Source: Glandiceps talaboti (Eukaryota > Hemichordata > Enteropneusta > Spengelidae). From it: a DNA stretch of 60,000 nt. A program made the translations under genes and the position numbers. The stretch covers positions 9,648,501-9,708,500 of the forward strand of contig NC_135553.1 in NCBI RefSeq assembly GCF_964340395.1, written 5' to 3'. Shown piece after piece: positions 13,480-26,234 of the stretch; position 1 is the stretch's first letter, and every line of letters begins with the position of its first letter. Under the pieces are notes generated by a model. It searched no databases and was not told where the DNA came from. It was given only the letters and a program-made list of their open reading frames with translations.

Positions 13480-13700
13480 AGAATGGGGTTCTGTTATTAT
13501 TACATATGTTTATCCAAAACAACAAATTTAAATTTCCATAAAAATGATACTCTGTGATCGTGCGCATTCATGTACAACAAACAATCATGCCCTCCTTTGC
13601 ATGCAGGTATGCAATAATGTTTTCGGTATTGCACCGCAGTGCAAATACCACTAGTATGTGTGCACAACAGTGCAAGTAATCTCTGGTACATAGTAATAAT
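13480..13700 (+). mobile_element. Dispersed short element, copy 1 of 3
   Basis: Shares with 55724-55945 (same strand) and 15655-15865 (opposite strand) the ordered blocks ATTATTACAT.TATGTTT, AATTTCCATAAAAAT, GCATGCAGGTATGCAATAAT followed by GTTTTCGGTATTGCAC, and a CAAGTAATCTCTGGTA end. The copies differ at many positions. No open frame is conserved, so it is a short non-autonomous element or SINE-like repeat. Confidence 0.65.
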
Positions 13701-15124
13701 GATCATTCTTTTTTTAGGGCCAACTTTTTCTATAGCTCTACCAGACAACTGTTTTTTCCTTAAATTTCATCCAAATCCAGACTGGGCCTTTAACTAACAG
13801 TGCAATGGTTTGTGTGTTTTACAACCAGATTTTAGTGTCATATATCTGTTGTCATTTATTTATCAAAATCATAACATAAACAAACCAACCCTGTTAAAAT
13901 AACAGCGTACTGTGTTATTCATTTTATTGTTGATATTCAAAACAATAACGATTTCACTAAACTCATCACATGTCTCCAAACTCAACAAAATAAAAATTGC
14001 AAAAACATGTTTGGAAACATTCAGATACATCGCATATAATCACGATATTTGTGTCAATTTGCATGGTGATACAATCAAAGTCAGTTGTATAACTAGATTT
14101 AGCTTCCAGCTGGCTAAGTCAGGCACATCATTATCACAGCTAGCAGTGTACAGTGATAATAATCCGCCTCGACTTTTGATGTCATTTATCTGTGTAATTG
14201 TAGTCGTTACTGCTGACATTTCAAATGGAGACCTACTGGCAGACAACATGGCTTCAATATACACCCAATCAATCATAATTACCATACTAATGTATACAAA
14301 TTATTTTTTGTGACCTAGTGAAGAAACCTTTCTGGTGAATTTCGCAAAGGCTGCAAGATATTGTATACCATACTTAGTCAGTATATTTCATCAATTCATT
14401 ACGGAATATGTAAAATTTCATTCTTATTTTCACTTGTATTTGTAATGTGGTCAAAACAAGATAATTCAAAAACCACATAATACATGGAGGTTTTTTATTT
14501 AATAATTCAACTTCTGGATTTTGCTAATGATTTGAAAAAGTATACTTTTTCATGGTGTTTTCACTGAAGGTACTACACACTTACGAGTCATGAATATTCA
14601 TTGTTCACCTATCAGATATGTATTTCTGTTGACTCCCATGAAGCAGTGTAGCCCACAGCAAAAACTCCCCAAATGAGGCATAAGCTCAAATTCTGTCTGT
14701 CAAATTGCAAGTACATGTAATGTAGGTGAAATGATTCGCTAGAACATGAAGATTATGAAAATGCCTTCATTTCCTGGAGTGGCATTCCCCATTATTGCTT
14801 CATTGCTATAGCAGAAACAAGGAGAATAGAATCACAACATTGCTTCCCTTAATACAAATCTTACTTATATTGCTAGAGTACACTGAATTCTGAAAAGTTT
14901 GAAAATACCCCCGGTAACTAGACGAACTAACTATTAGCCTCTTGTCGAAGCTATTACAAACTGTCACAAGATGTCCAGGCTAGGTTTTTATACAAAGAAC
15001 ATACGAGTTAGGTGTCTCCAGGGTTTGCACGATTTTCTAGTCAATCTAATTTCCTTTCATACAAGCCTACTAGCACACCATGGATTATTGTATTTACCTA
15101 GTTCATATGTCAGTCACTAATGGA

Positions 15125-15275
15125 ATGTATATATATTCTGAATTTCTCAGTCACTAACGCTTTTGAAAATGCATGTAGATGTCACTAATTCTTGAAAATG
15201 TAGATGTCACTAACTCTTGAAAATGTAGATGTCACCTACTCTGTAGAAAATGTAGATGTCACTAACTATTATTCA
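15125..15275 (+). repeat. Short tandem array of about 28-bp units
   Basis: Four to five copies of TGTAGATGTCACTAA followed by CTCTTGAAAA, with small length changes. Confidence 0.8.
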
Positions 15276-15654
15276 AAACATAGATAATTTTTGTGAAATT
15301 CATTCAAGCTTATAATGTTATTATTATTATTGAGACCCAGAGTCAAAAAAGTCAATTACAAAATGTATGCTATATTTTATTGTAAGATCTTAATTTTAAT
15401 TGAGGATTACCTACCCAAGACATAATAGGTTTTGTTCATACATTTACAATTCATTTACAATTTAACTAGATAGTTTGTCACTTGATTAGCTGTGTAAACA
15501 GTTGATGAGTAAAACTGATCATGATGTACAGTGTACTGAAGTACTTCTTTAATTGGATTAAGCCTTAAAAGGGTATAAGCTGATTAGAATGTTTTCTGAC
15601 TCAGAGATTAGTATTTGGGTATACAGTATAAAAGGTACACTTATTATTACATAT

Positions 15655-15865
15655 ATGTATCAGAGATTACTGGCACTGGTGCACACGCATAATAGTGGTA
15701 TTTGCACTGCAGTGCAATACTGAAAACATTATTGCATACTTGCCTTCAAATAATATGCAAATGAGGACACAATCATTTTCTACACAAAATCACGTGTACG
15801 ATTTTTATGTAAATTTGCTGTTTCAGATAAACATATTGTAATAATAACAGAACCGCATAACACTT
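15655..15865 (-). mobile_element. Dispersed short element, copy 2 of 3 (inverted)
   Basis: Reads on the minus strand as the element at 13480-13700. On the plus strand it opens with CAGAGATTACT, passes TTTGCACTGCAGTGCAATAC and ATTATTGCATACTTGC, and ends near GTAATAATAACAGAACC. Confidence 0.6.
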
Positions 15866-16025
15866 GAGTGACAGTATGAGCAAGGTATCACAGTGTATCA
15901 CAATTACTTGTATTTTGTTTTTATTTGTGATGAGTCAGCATGTCTGGTGTTGTCTTTTATCTGTAGAAACCATGATAACAATACATTTGTGACATACATT
16001 GTGTTGGCAAGGTTAGGTGAAATTG

Positions 16026-16411
16026 GCTGTTATACAACTGCTGACATCAGACCATAAACAAACGGAATCTGTAACAAACACTGGGAAAGTAACAACTGAA
16101 TTGGATTAATAACACTTGGCACAGCTTGGAAGTACAGAGACACTATTACACATTCTATCATTTGATAAGAACAGTTTTATGACCACTTTACATAACAGTT
16201 CGTGTTCACAATCAAATTTGAAGTTCTCCTGGCATTTCATGTACACATAAAGAGGCCATAAAACTGTTCTTATCAAACTAATAAATGTAATACAAGTCTC
16301 TGCTGTTCCAACATGCTGTGCAAAGTGTTATTAATCCAATCAGTTTCCTTTCCTCGTTTGTAACAGATTCTGTTTGTCCACAGTCTGATGCCAGAAGCAG
16401 TTGTATATTTG
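16026..16411. mobile_element. Long foldback element, about 155-bp arms
   Basis: The left arm (16026-16182) runs from ATACAACTGCTGACATCAGA through GAATCTGTAACAAAC to TTTGATAAGAACAGTTTTAT. The right arm (about 16254-16411) is its inverse: CCATAAAACTGTTCTTATCA, then GTTTGTAACAGATTCTGTTT, then CTGATGCCAGAAGCAGTTGT. The loop is about 70 bp. No coding capacity is visible. A transcript through it would form a long RNA hairpin. Confidence 0.78.
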
Positions 16412-17104
16412 GTGCATATCGAAAAGTATCTGTAGTATTCTATTTACTGAAGCATGCATAACCATTTGCTATTGGTAGAATTCTTACCTGGTATTCAGAC
16501 AAAATACTAATGTATTACCAGGGACTGAAAACATCAATGAACGCATAAAATGTATGAATCTTGTTGGTTGTCATAGTTTCTGCATGATTAACTACATTGG
16601 GAAGAATCTACCCATCATATTACCCTGTCAACAGTGATGGATAGCATTCTCTCCTAGTATGTGTATATACCTGAATACATGCAAGCCACCAAATTACCAA
16701 TTTCATTTTAATAAACAACCAGGTTTTTAAAGCACACATCATCAAAAATTGATGGACCTGGTTTATAGAAATGCTGACCTGACAGTGTTCAGTGACTGTA
16801 GACTACAGATACCTTCATCCATGAGAATTATTTTGAAGAAGTAGAGACCATCAGAGTCGACTAATAAAATGATCTAAAAGACTGAACACAGTTTAAGTCT
16901 AGATGTTTGGGGTTCTTTTTATATTCAAAATTGATTTTTTAAAATATGTACGTATCAGCAACCTAACTAATTGTCAGTTTCTGAAATTTGCAAAACAGGT
17001 CAGTATGGCTTCCCTGTATTATAAAAATATCACAAGGGAAAACACTATTTCATCTTCTGTATATTTTGCCATCCACTTTAATTACACACAATAACAAGTC
17101 ACTA

Positions 17105-17475
17105 TCATTAATTATTCATAATTGGCTATTAATCACTTCAAAGAGTTTACAAGTGGCATGATATTGTACATATATTTAGCTTATTTATGTTTCAATATTA
17201 ATGTATTCATTTTTAATAATCCAATATTAATCACCTCAAAATGTTTACAATTGCTCTAGCTTTATACACTTGGCTAATTCAATATTAATGTATTCATTTT
17301 AATTGAATATTAATCTATTCATTTTAATCCAATGAATCACCTCAAAGTGTTTACAACTGTCTACACTTGGCTCATTTATTTTAATCCCTATATTAATGTA
17401 TTCAGTTTAATCCAATATTAATCACCTCAACGTGTTAGCTTTATACACAGGCTAATATATTTTGATACAAATGTT
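17105..17475 (+). repeat. Degenerate AT-rich tandem array
   Basis: Repeated mixtures of TTTTAATCCAATATTAATCA, CCTCAAAGTGTTTACAA and TTATACACTTGGCTAATT, with unit length near 60-115 bp and many indels. Confidence 0.65.
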
Positions 17476-19251
17476 AATCTACCTCAAGGAGCTCATTGAT
17501 GAAAAATTAAATATTGTCAATTATTTTTCAAAAAACAAGGAAAAAACAACTCATTTGAAATTTTCCAAAGGTTTCAGGAGAAGCAGATGTTTTTCTCATG
17601 ACATCACGAAAAATGTGTATTTTTAGCTATATATGAAGCATGAACAGCAGTTTTCACAGAATGTGTCTGCTGTGAGGAAATGGTAGTTTCCATGGCAACA
17701 ATTACCTACGCAAGTAATTTTAACATCCTGCAAGGAGTATAGCATATCTGGTGGGAATTTAACACATTTTACAATATATATACCAAAAAATACTGCAGGT
17801 TATAGTTATATACGTGTACTATGCATATTCATATTTTAACTGTATCCTTACCTAAAAATATCAACTGGGGTAAATATCTCACGTATTCTGTTGTTTGATG
17901 GTTCTGTCAGTTTTATCATAAAATTTATGTGGACCCAAAAGTTACCTTATTGTAAAAATTCAAAAATTTCAGAGTTCACACAAGGACATCAGTTTTCTGG
18001 GTAATTTTAAGTTTACAGGAAAATCATGAGAAGAGAAAATATTACTAAGATAAGAATCACATCTCTTTTGGAAACATTCTAGGTAAAGTGTTATGAGATT
18101 TGTGAGTTGACATGAAGTCAGGTTAGATACCTGACATCGTCATGGTTACACATCTGATATCAGTAATGGTTGTCATGGTTTCTGTTGCTAGCTTGCAGGG
18201 AAATGTCAGGATTGATGACAACAGACTGCTCTTATTGTGCAGACTTTGTCTCTGTGACTTCGCTTGGAGAAAGGAAAGACAGATCAAAATACCACTTTTT
18301 CCTTTTCTTGACTAAGGAGAGACCTTACGTTCAAAGTAGCTTCTCATATACTTATACAGGGCAAGCATGATTGCAGCAAGGTAAACAAACTGTACTGCAG
18401 TGAAAGTCAAGAAATTGTCAGTATCATGCAAAAGTGTCATGCACATGTTGGTTTTCATAGACATATTGTAGACAGTTGGTACAGTGGTGACGACAATGTT
18501 TGAAAACCTAACACCCAAACTAAGACTTTTATTATTAGGTTACATAAATGGGTGGTAGTGTTGCCTAGGTAATGTGGATATATCCCCCCAAATTGTACTG
18601 AGGTCGTATAAACATTGGAAGTCAATGACATAATGTACCCTGGAAGTTTTATTACACAGCAGTGTGCCTGCTAGGTGAATTCGTTATACCACAGACACAC
18701 AACTTCTAGTGATGTATGTACCATGATTTGGTATTCTCCTATCTGTTACTATGTGATGTGATTCATAAGAATTCAGTGTTTATTATTTGGACTCGCACCA
18801 AGATTTCACTGTCACTAGAGGGCATACTGCTATACACAGCTAAAACACTGACATGTATGAGTCTTCTCATAGATTGAACCAAGTAACAAGCTATCAAAAA
18901 AATTTTGAAATGTATTAATAACAATTTAAGATAACATTTTATAAAATCAATATCAACCTATTGGTATATTTTAAAAGGTTTGCCATGAGAAAGCTAGGGT
19001 TGAAAAAATATTGTTCTCGTAATCAAAAGGTTCTTCATTGAGAATAGTAAGTATAACTTCAGACCATTTTGGTTGTTTTGAGGTATAATTAACCAAATCA
19101 GTATCCAAGTTTTTACCACAGTTTCCCTCTAAAAAAAAGATATATATACTTCAAACTGCTTTGTTTCATTAGAATTTTGGTTATCATAATAAATCCTATC
19201 AAACACACTACTTTCTGTTTTGTTTTCTACAGAATCTGATTTGCAGAAAAC

Positions 19252-20153
19252 ATGAATTCTCACCAGACAGTAGACTTTATGGAAGATGCCAGAGATTGGT
19301 TGACATTTGATGCTGCCGTCGACCAAGTCATCACGGAAGTTAGAAGGGAAAACATGAAAAATGTACAAGCCTTTAGATTACTGAGCAGCCAACAATTTCT
19401 AGATCAACTCAAGAAAGACTACAATAATAATGAGCAAGTTAAAATTGCTTTTAATGAAACTGGGAAGGGCAGAATGAAAGGTCCTGATGCATTGAAAGCA
19501 GGAATGTGGGGCAAATTTCCTTCCACGGTGAGTTGGAATAGCGCCCTCATGCAGCAAGCATTCTCAATACTTTTGTTTTTTTCTGCTGTTGCATGGACAT
19601 GATTTCAAATGTTAACAATTACACAGGAGAGCATTGTTAAAGAAGTGTTGTTTATAACTGTCATCTGATCATGTACACAATGTAACAATGATGAAAGTTT
19701 TGTAGAATGTACTAGTTTAAGCTTCAAAATTATTTCCCATTTCCCATTTCATTGAGATAAAGTGATATGCTATTTTCTGATTTTTAGGTTGCTAAACACG
19801 CTGCCAAAGAAGTAATCATGGCACAAGTAGCCAGACAAAGCAAGTACCAGATGTTAAAGAAAGCAATCATTGAAGTCCAGACCAAGTCTCAAGAAATGGA
19901 CAAAAGCCAAGCCAGGCTAACGCAGGAGAACAAAACATTGAGGAAAGCGCTGGAAGATTTACAACTGCAGGATGAATACCGCGGTGGAGTCGAAGACGAA
20001 AATAAAGAATTAAAGGACAAAGTACATGATTTACAGGAAGAGAATAAACAACTGATCCAAGAAGTGGTGAAACTGAGAGCGCAGGTTGAAGAACTACAGG
20101 CTTGTAAAGGCTCCGTGCAAAATTTTCAGTTACTAAAACAAAGTGCTGTGTGA
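19252..20153 (+). CDS. Two-exon coiled-coil protein of 213 residues, family not recognised
   Basis: Exon 1 is 19252-19527 (acceptor ending at 19232, ATG at 19252, donor CACG|GTGAGT). Exon 2 is 19788-20153 (acceptor TTTTTAG, stop TGA). Both ends of the intron are phase 0 and the reading frame stays open, giving 92 + 121 residues. Exon 1 encodes a mixed helical region (DWLTFDAAVDQVITEV to MWGKFPST) with no signal peptide. Exon 2 opens VAKHAAKEVIMAQVARQ and continues as a charged coiled coil (about residues 118-200), ending LLKQSAV without a CaaX box. A splice acceptor 19 bases before the ATG implies at least one upstream 5' UTR exon, not located. The start of exon 2 aligns with the exon at 279. 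The product is probably cytosolic and oligomeric through its coil; no enzymatic motif seen. Confidence 0.75.
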
Positions 20154-21191
20154 CACGACACGTACAGGATAGCATGAAGTAGCTGCAGTCACTGGACTTC
20201 CTGTCAAATCCAATGGCCAGAAAATGTGAAATGTGTTTGATTTGAAGACTTTGAGAACATTTTAGTTTAAAATCTTTTCATTGTTGTCAGATGATCTAGA
20301 CAGTGTCTCACCGTCTCACCTCACATACAGTAGACGACATTGTTAAAATCATCCAACAAAGGGTTGTAAGCTATGGATGATCATGTCTTGGCAAGGAGAT
20401 CAATGAAATAGAATTGAATAACAGTGATTTTTGTATAAAACATTTGGAGAAGTTACATTGATAGATAAAACCATGTGTTTATATCTGGTGCATAGTTTTC
20501 CACAAGTTTACCAGTGAGTGACAAAATATGGGTATAATATTATAGTGCAATTACTTGTCATTTCAAGCAGTACATATTATATAAAGCAAAACCAACATTA
20601 TGCACTAAAAGGCTACCGTTCAGTTCTAATTTGTCAAATATATTTTTGTCTGTCTATCAGGTCCAGTTCATCATTTCTTCAAATTGATGTTGGAAAATGA
20701 TATTCACCATAAATATTTTAAGAAAAATTAATTTCTTTGTTTTTATGTTGTATATTATATACAATTTCATAATAAGGACCAAACCAAAGATAATCAAACT
20801 AACAACAAGAGAGATGATTTATTGAGAGGTAACACATGATTTAGGGTGACTAATTTGGTCGATGTTTCAGTTCCAAGGAAATCATTACTACCAGTATGAG
20901 CATGTGTATATTTCAGTTTATTCACTCGTGTATAAATATGCCACTTGAAAGAAAAAAATTGACTGAAAACTATATGAAACATAAAATTCAAATTTTAATT
21001 TTTGTATTCACACACAGATAATAGCTGTATGTATTTGTGATAATGGGGATATCATCATCAGAAGAATTTCCCCATTTACAGCATCTACAGCTAGATTGTA
21101 AGATACGAGTACATCGTGTTGTTCTGAGCTCACCGGGCTTCGATGTGTGAGGGCGCCCCCATCACAGTGTACCCTGCACACTTACATCTAC

Positions 21192-21257
21192 ATCCTAAGA
21201 TATAAAATTTCTCACAACTTCCTATCCTAAGATATAAAATTTCTCACAACTTCCTAT
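21192..21257 (+). repeat. 33-bp tandem duplication
   Basis: Two exact copies of a unit beginning ATCCTAAGATATAAAATTTC. Confidence 0.92.
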
Positions 21258-21669
21258 TAAAGTTCTTTCACCAGAGGGTTGTTCCTATACTGTCAGTGTT
21301 CAACAAAAATGTGCAATGACTATAAAAAGACTAATGAATAGATAACTTTGTTAGACTGACAACATTTCATCTTTAATAACACGTTTTGATGAATCTGACA
21401 TGTGATCCATGTTCACACAATGTAAATGAAGCTTTCCTCTGTGACATTTCCTAAACATCTAAATGTACAATCACATGATAGCTTTATCATTAATTAGCAC
21501 TGACTTTAATTATAGCTTGTATGATTTTTTTTTTTTTTACAATTACCACTCAAAGTTTATTTTCAGTTTCCTGTTTGAGGTGAAAGCATTTGATATAATT
21601 TTACCTCTTGGCTTATCTTGGTATTATCTGACAACAAGTTGTTATGGGACTGGGAATCTTGCTCTTAGA

Positions 21670-22050
21670 ACAGGATCAACTATTTTTAACTTTGTCATGA
21701 ACACTGAACTGATGCAACAATATCAACTCAACCATTCACCGTGGTGTCACCTTTGACCTTTGTAGATGTTTCCTCAAATATGAGGATTGTAAGTACCCCA
21801 GGGAGTCGAGGAAGTTACATACTTGTACCATTGTGTTGATGGAGGTCTTTGCCAAGATCATCAACTTTTTTACTTTGTCAAGGACACTAAAATGATGCAA
21901 CAATAAACACATCAGCTCACCATTCACTGTGGCGTCACCTTTGACCTATGACATTCGACCTTTGTAAACATTTCATCACTTGCATTGTACACTCTCATCG
22001 CAGTTGAGGAAGTTATATTAGGCCATTGTGCCATTATAGGTCTGTACCAG
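21670..22050 (+). repeat. Diverged tandem duplication of about 190 bp
   Basis: CTTTGTCATGAACACTGAAC, then TGATGCAACAAT, then CCATTCACCGTGGTGTCACC and TTTGACCTTTGTA are repeated about 190 bp later as CTTTGTCAAGGACACTAAAA, TGATGCAACAAT and CCATTCACTGTGGCGTCACC. The interior contains a CCCCAGGGAGTCGAGGAAGT segment similar to the SINE-like repeats at 2230 and 25365. Confidence 0.7.
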
Positions 22051-22754
22051 GGACAATAATTGTCCAGCCATACATATGATCATGATACTCATTATGGAGG
22101 CATTTTATAAATATATACCAATATTTCACTGCTTCCATGCAAACTCTGATGTTTGACCTTTCCAGTCATTTCATTAAAAATATCATTATTTCTCAGATCT
22201 TTTTCCATCAAATCCAGTATCAACTTTGTAGAAGAACAATTTCCTTCTAAGTTTGCAATTTGTAGTCAAATTGTGATCAAAATGTAAGAATTTCTCACTA
22301 AGACTTGTTAAACAAAGTTTACCAAGATATTAAAATGCTTGTACAGTAATGTCTGAAGCAATATCAGTTGTAAAATAATTGGTGTTTGATACAAATATAA
22401 CAGATTTGTAATAAATTATTTCAAACACAATATCTTGGCCTTGACTTGTTGACAACATCTAGGCCATGTGTAATTTAATATATGTTTACAGACTATACAA
22501 CTCACTATTATTGGGACTGCTTTGTCAAATTTTATTCCCACATCATGGCCCCATTCATATTGTTTTCAGCTGATCAACTTAGAAAATTCAAAAGTTATAT
22601 TTGTAGAAAATAAATAAATAAATAAATAAATAATGAAAAAAAATGCCAGTTGAGTTTTTTTTACTATAACTGACATAAAAGTGATTTGTTACAACTGTAC
22701 ATGTTGATGATTCCCAGTTCATAATTTGTATACATGTACAAAGCCTTGAAGATT

Positions 22755-23330
22755 GATCCTTTTTCATGGAAAACATAGTTTTTAGTATGAATGGCCTACT
22801 GCATGAGTATATGTATAGGGGTAGATTGATTCTTTTTCATGTGATTGAGAAACACAATATAAGATATGCATGGCCAACTGCAAGAGTATAACATAGTTTT
22901 TAGTATGAATGGCCAACAGCATGAGTATATTGGAAACATAGTTTTTAGTACGAATGGCCTACTGCATGGGCATAGGGGAAACATAACTTTTAGTATGAAT
23001 GGCCTACTGCATGATTATTGGGTAAAACATAGTTTTTAGTATGAATGGCCTTCTGCATGGGTATAGGGGAAACATAACTTTTAGTATGAATGGCCTACTG
23101 CATGATTATTGGGTAAAACATAGTTTTTAGTATGAATGGCCTTCTGCATGGGTATAGGGGAAACATAACTTTTAGTATGAATGGCCTACTGCATGATTAT
23201 TGGGTAAAACATAGTTTTTAGTATGAATGGCCTACTGCATGGGCATAGGGGAAACATAACTTTTAGTATGAATGGCCTACTGCATGGGTATAGGGGAAAC
23301 ATAAATTTTTATTGAGAATGGCCAACTACC
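22755..23330 (+). repeat. Minisatellite of about 45-bp monomers with 91-bp higher-order unit
   Basis: The monomer reads AAACATAGTTTTTAGTATGA, ATGGCCTACTGCATG, GGTATAGGGG. Two monomer types, ending GTATAGGGG and ATTATTGGGT, alternate from about 22980 to 23240, making a 91-bp higher-order repeat. Outer copies are more diverged. Confidence 0.88.
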
Positions 23331-23732
23331 ATATTGAGCATGAAACATAAATCTAAAAAGAAATGGCCATATAGTAAGTACATTGTAAACACTTGACAGT
23401 AATAACACAGGTACAGGTATGTTGAGATGTCTCCTGAGAGGTAAAAAATAAACAAACTTGACACAGAATTTGACAAAGTATATGATTATTTAGATCTTAT
23501 TTGAGGAATGTGATAATTTGTGTTACGGTACGTCATCTGGGGTCCAAAGTCAGAGCTGTTACTGTAACACATATCATCTGCCATGTTTGCTTGCCCGAGG
23601 CAAAATTGTCTTTCTTTTTTTATTTCTGCATTTGCATCAGATTTTGCAATAACTCCACATACATATATAGCCTCCCCATAGTCTTGATGGACAGCAGACA
23701 CTACCCAGTACTATTTCAGCTATCGGATCCTA

Positions 23733-24070
23733 TTAAAGTGGTCGTATGGATGAGGATTAGGTATTTATTTTGGATTTTTAATTTATAAAACAACTTTATT
23801 ATGGCTTCATACTTGAAAAATCAATGTGAAACAACATAGACCAAGTCTGTGGTTGTAACTCAATAAATTGCAGAAGATCATTAAAATATGTAAAATCTTT
23901 GTTATTGTATGTACAATAACGATCTTTTTTAGCACATTTTTTAGCTTTTTGCAATGTAATGATTTATAAACACAGATTTTGTCAATGTTGTTTCACATTG
24001 ATTTTTCATGTAGGAAGTCATGGTGAAATTATTTCATAAATTCAAATTCTAGTAAAAAAGATACCAAATT
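23733..24070. mobile_element. Complete foldback element, copy 2 of the 3.4 kb family
   Basis: The left arm from TTAAAGTGGTCGTATGGATG through TCAATGTGAAACAACAT to TTGCAGAAG is inverted in the right arm (TTGCAATGTAATGATTTATA, ATGTTGTTTCACATTGATTT, GATACCAAATTC). It is related to 3424-3625 and 38003-38330. No coding frame. Confidence 0.72.
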
Positions 24071-24076
24071 CTAAAT

Positions 24077-24166
24077 TAACTGCCATTTTGATTTTTTTAA
24101 AATTTTGCCTGGTAATTAGGACAAGTGAAATTAAAAAAAAAAAAAAATCAAAATGGCAGTATAACT
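24077..24166. repeat. Short inverted repeat
   Basis: ACTGCCATTTTGATTTTTTT pairs with the reverse-complement segment AAAAAAATCAAAATGGCAGT about 45 bp further on. It abuts the foldback element at 23733-24070. Confidence 0.75.
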
Positions 24167-25364
24167 GAAATACTAGAATCAGCCGTCTGGCACTGAGACT
24201 ATATATAGGCGAACACACATGTGGTAATCTCACAATAGAGAAAATGAAAGCACATACATTTTCACTAAATTAATTAATTGAAAACAAAATTAGAGAAATC
24301 TAATAGGCTTGAGCACTGACTCAGCTGCTATGAAATGGGAGACATTGAGTTATGTTTCAGTAGAAATAGCATTTGAGTTAATAGCTTGGTATAAACTGAG
24401 ATAGTTACACGCATAAAGTTCAAGAAAAGAAATTTTAACTATACCCTAATCCCAACGCAAAGGTTCACAAGCTACACTGAAATATTTACTGTTCTGGGTA
24501 CTCGTTAGCACTAACTCTGCTTGCCTAGTAAGCGAGCAAATGATAGTGTCTTGCACCCACAAGTATAACAATTCAAACTTGCTTGATATGAATACATGAT
24601 TGATATCAATTTGAATACATTTTGCTGACTGATTATATAAACTGATCAAACTGTTTCATACATATATTCATATAAGACTGACAGATTCATCATTAGTTTT
24701 TTTTTCATACAAATATATAAGCACAAACACGTTACTGGCAATTACACCATGCACAAGAAAAGATGTCTTTAGACATATAATATGGATTATATACTCTGGT
24801 CGTTCTATATCAAGACAACCTAATGTCTACATCATTGGTTCTGTGGTGCTCAAAATATTAGTCAAAACGTTCAAAATCTCCATTATTTTCCCCCTTCTTT
24901 CATAAAATATACTTGAGGAGATATATATTTATATTATCCCCAATATTTTTCTGCATTCGACTGGAAAATACTTGTGACCTAAGAAATTATCATACCTGTA
25001 TAGTGACTTGTAGTTGGGGTCACTCGTACTTTCCTTGGCAGAAAGAAGAAACATATTGGAGAATAATATCATGTGACTGTTATTTCTGGAATTAATGATC
25101 AACCTAGCACCTACCCTCATCCTTGCAAAATACAATGTATTTTCTAAGAAATATTGTATGTTTAGTAAGTTGACATATCTGAACGTTCAACCAGCAAATT
25201 AAAGAGTTTGTGTGATCATTTGATCAGTGTGGAACTATCTGGAATATTTACACTAAAACACAAATATCACATATGGTATATGTATACATTCTGATGTTAG
25301 AATGTAAGAAGTCTAGTCAGACTGTAAGTTTACATTGCAACATGACCTGGTATATAGCGATGTG

Positions 25365-25750
25365 GAGTCATGATTGTTGAATGGTTACAGTGGCTGGTCT
25401 GAATTCTGTAAGTTTCTGGTTGGTGCCTCCCCACTTCTGTATGTTTTAGAATAGCTAAACATGGTGGGCAAGATTTGAACTTTGATTCCCCCATCAACCC
25501 AGCTGAATAATTAGGGACCTGGTAGGATAGATGTTGCAACGTGAATGCTTTAATTCTATGCACTTTAATATAGAGACTGCAATAGATTGTATGCTCCCCA
25601 GGGAGTTGATGAAGTATAAAGGGTGGTTGTGATGTTTTAGGTCCATGCCGATATAATGATTGTTAAACACTTCAGGTACAGTGTAGAAAAGCACTATATA
25701 AAGCCATAGACCCACCCTTTCATGTAGGGTCTATAATAAAACTAACATTA
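25365..25750 (+). repeat. SINE-like dispersed repeat, copy 2
   Basis: Same ordered blocks as 2230-2570: GGAGTCATGATTG, GGGCAAGATTTG, GGACCTGGTAGGATAGATGT, TGCAACGTGAATGCTTTAAT, CTCCCCAGGGAGTTGATGAA, and a tail AAGCACTATATAAAGCC followed by an ATTATTATCATCATC run. Confidence 0.65.
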
Positions 25751-26234
25751 TTATCATCATCGTTAACTGCTTGAGGACAATACAGAAAGGCAGTACTTCA
25801 GGAGACAACAGGTAGAAGCAATTAACAATGACCTACATTCCAACAGCCCTTAATAAATCATCGATATCATTGTGTCCCACTTCAAATAATACAAAAATGT
25901 AAATAGCTACATTGACTAGAAGCACTGTCTAAATCCTCCACAGATCATCTCAATCAATGCCAAAATGCAATAACCCGAAGTGTTGTTCAAATCCTCCACA
26001 AAATTGGTGATAATGAGATAAGAAATCCAAATCAAGTCACCCAAGGTATGCTTTGTTAGTTGGTATTTACATTTTGAGCCATTTCACTATTCTGTGACCT
26101 GATCCATATAACAATGAGTGAGATCACAAACTAACTCTAAGATTTATTGCTTTTGTACAATATCCATGTTTGTACATATTGGCATTAAGTTTTCAGTGTT
26201 ATGCACCCACTGAAGTTGTCAACATCTGCAGGTT

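Larger units (their letters stand above)
675..19232. other. Long region without a recognised gene
   Basis: No exon with convincing splice signals and protein character was seen on either strand. Open frames here are short and AT-biased or fall in repeats. Some of this may be 5' UTR or intron of the 19252 gene, whose first coding exon is preceded by a splice acceptor. The repeats that could be read are listed separately. The remaining stretches (about 5.1-5.8, 7.2-8.6, 9.0-10.4, 12.0-13.4, 13.8-15.1 and 17.5-19.2 kb) show nothing specific to me. Confidence 0.6.

Noticed and set aside
13912-14313. 133-codon plus-strand frame with an 81-codon frame on the other strand
   Set aside because: No recognisable domain, no splice context, and both strands open. 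The interval is simply less AT-rich than its surroundings.
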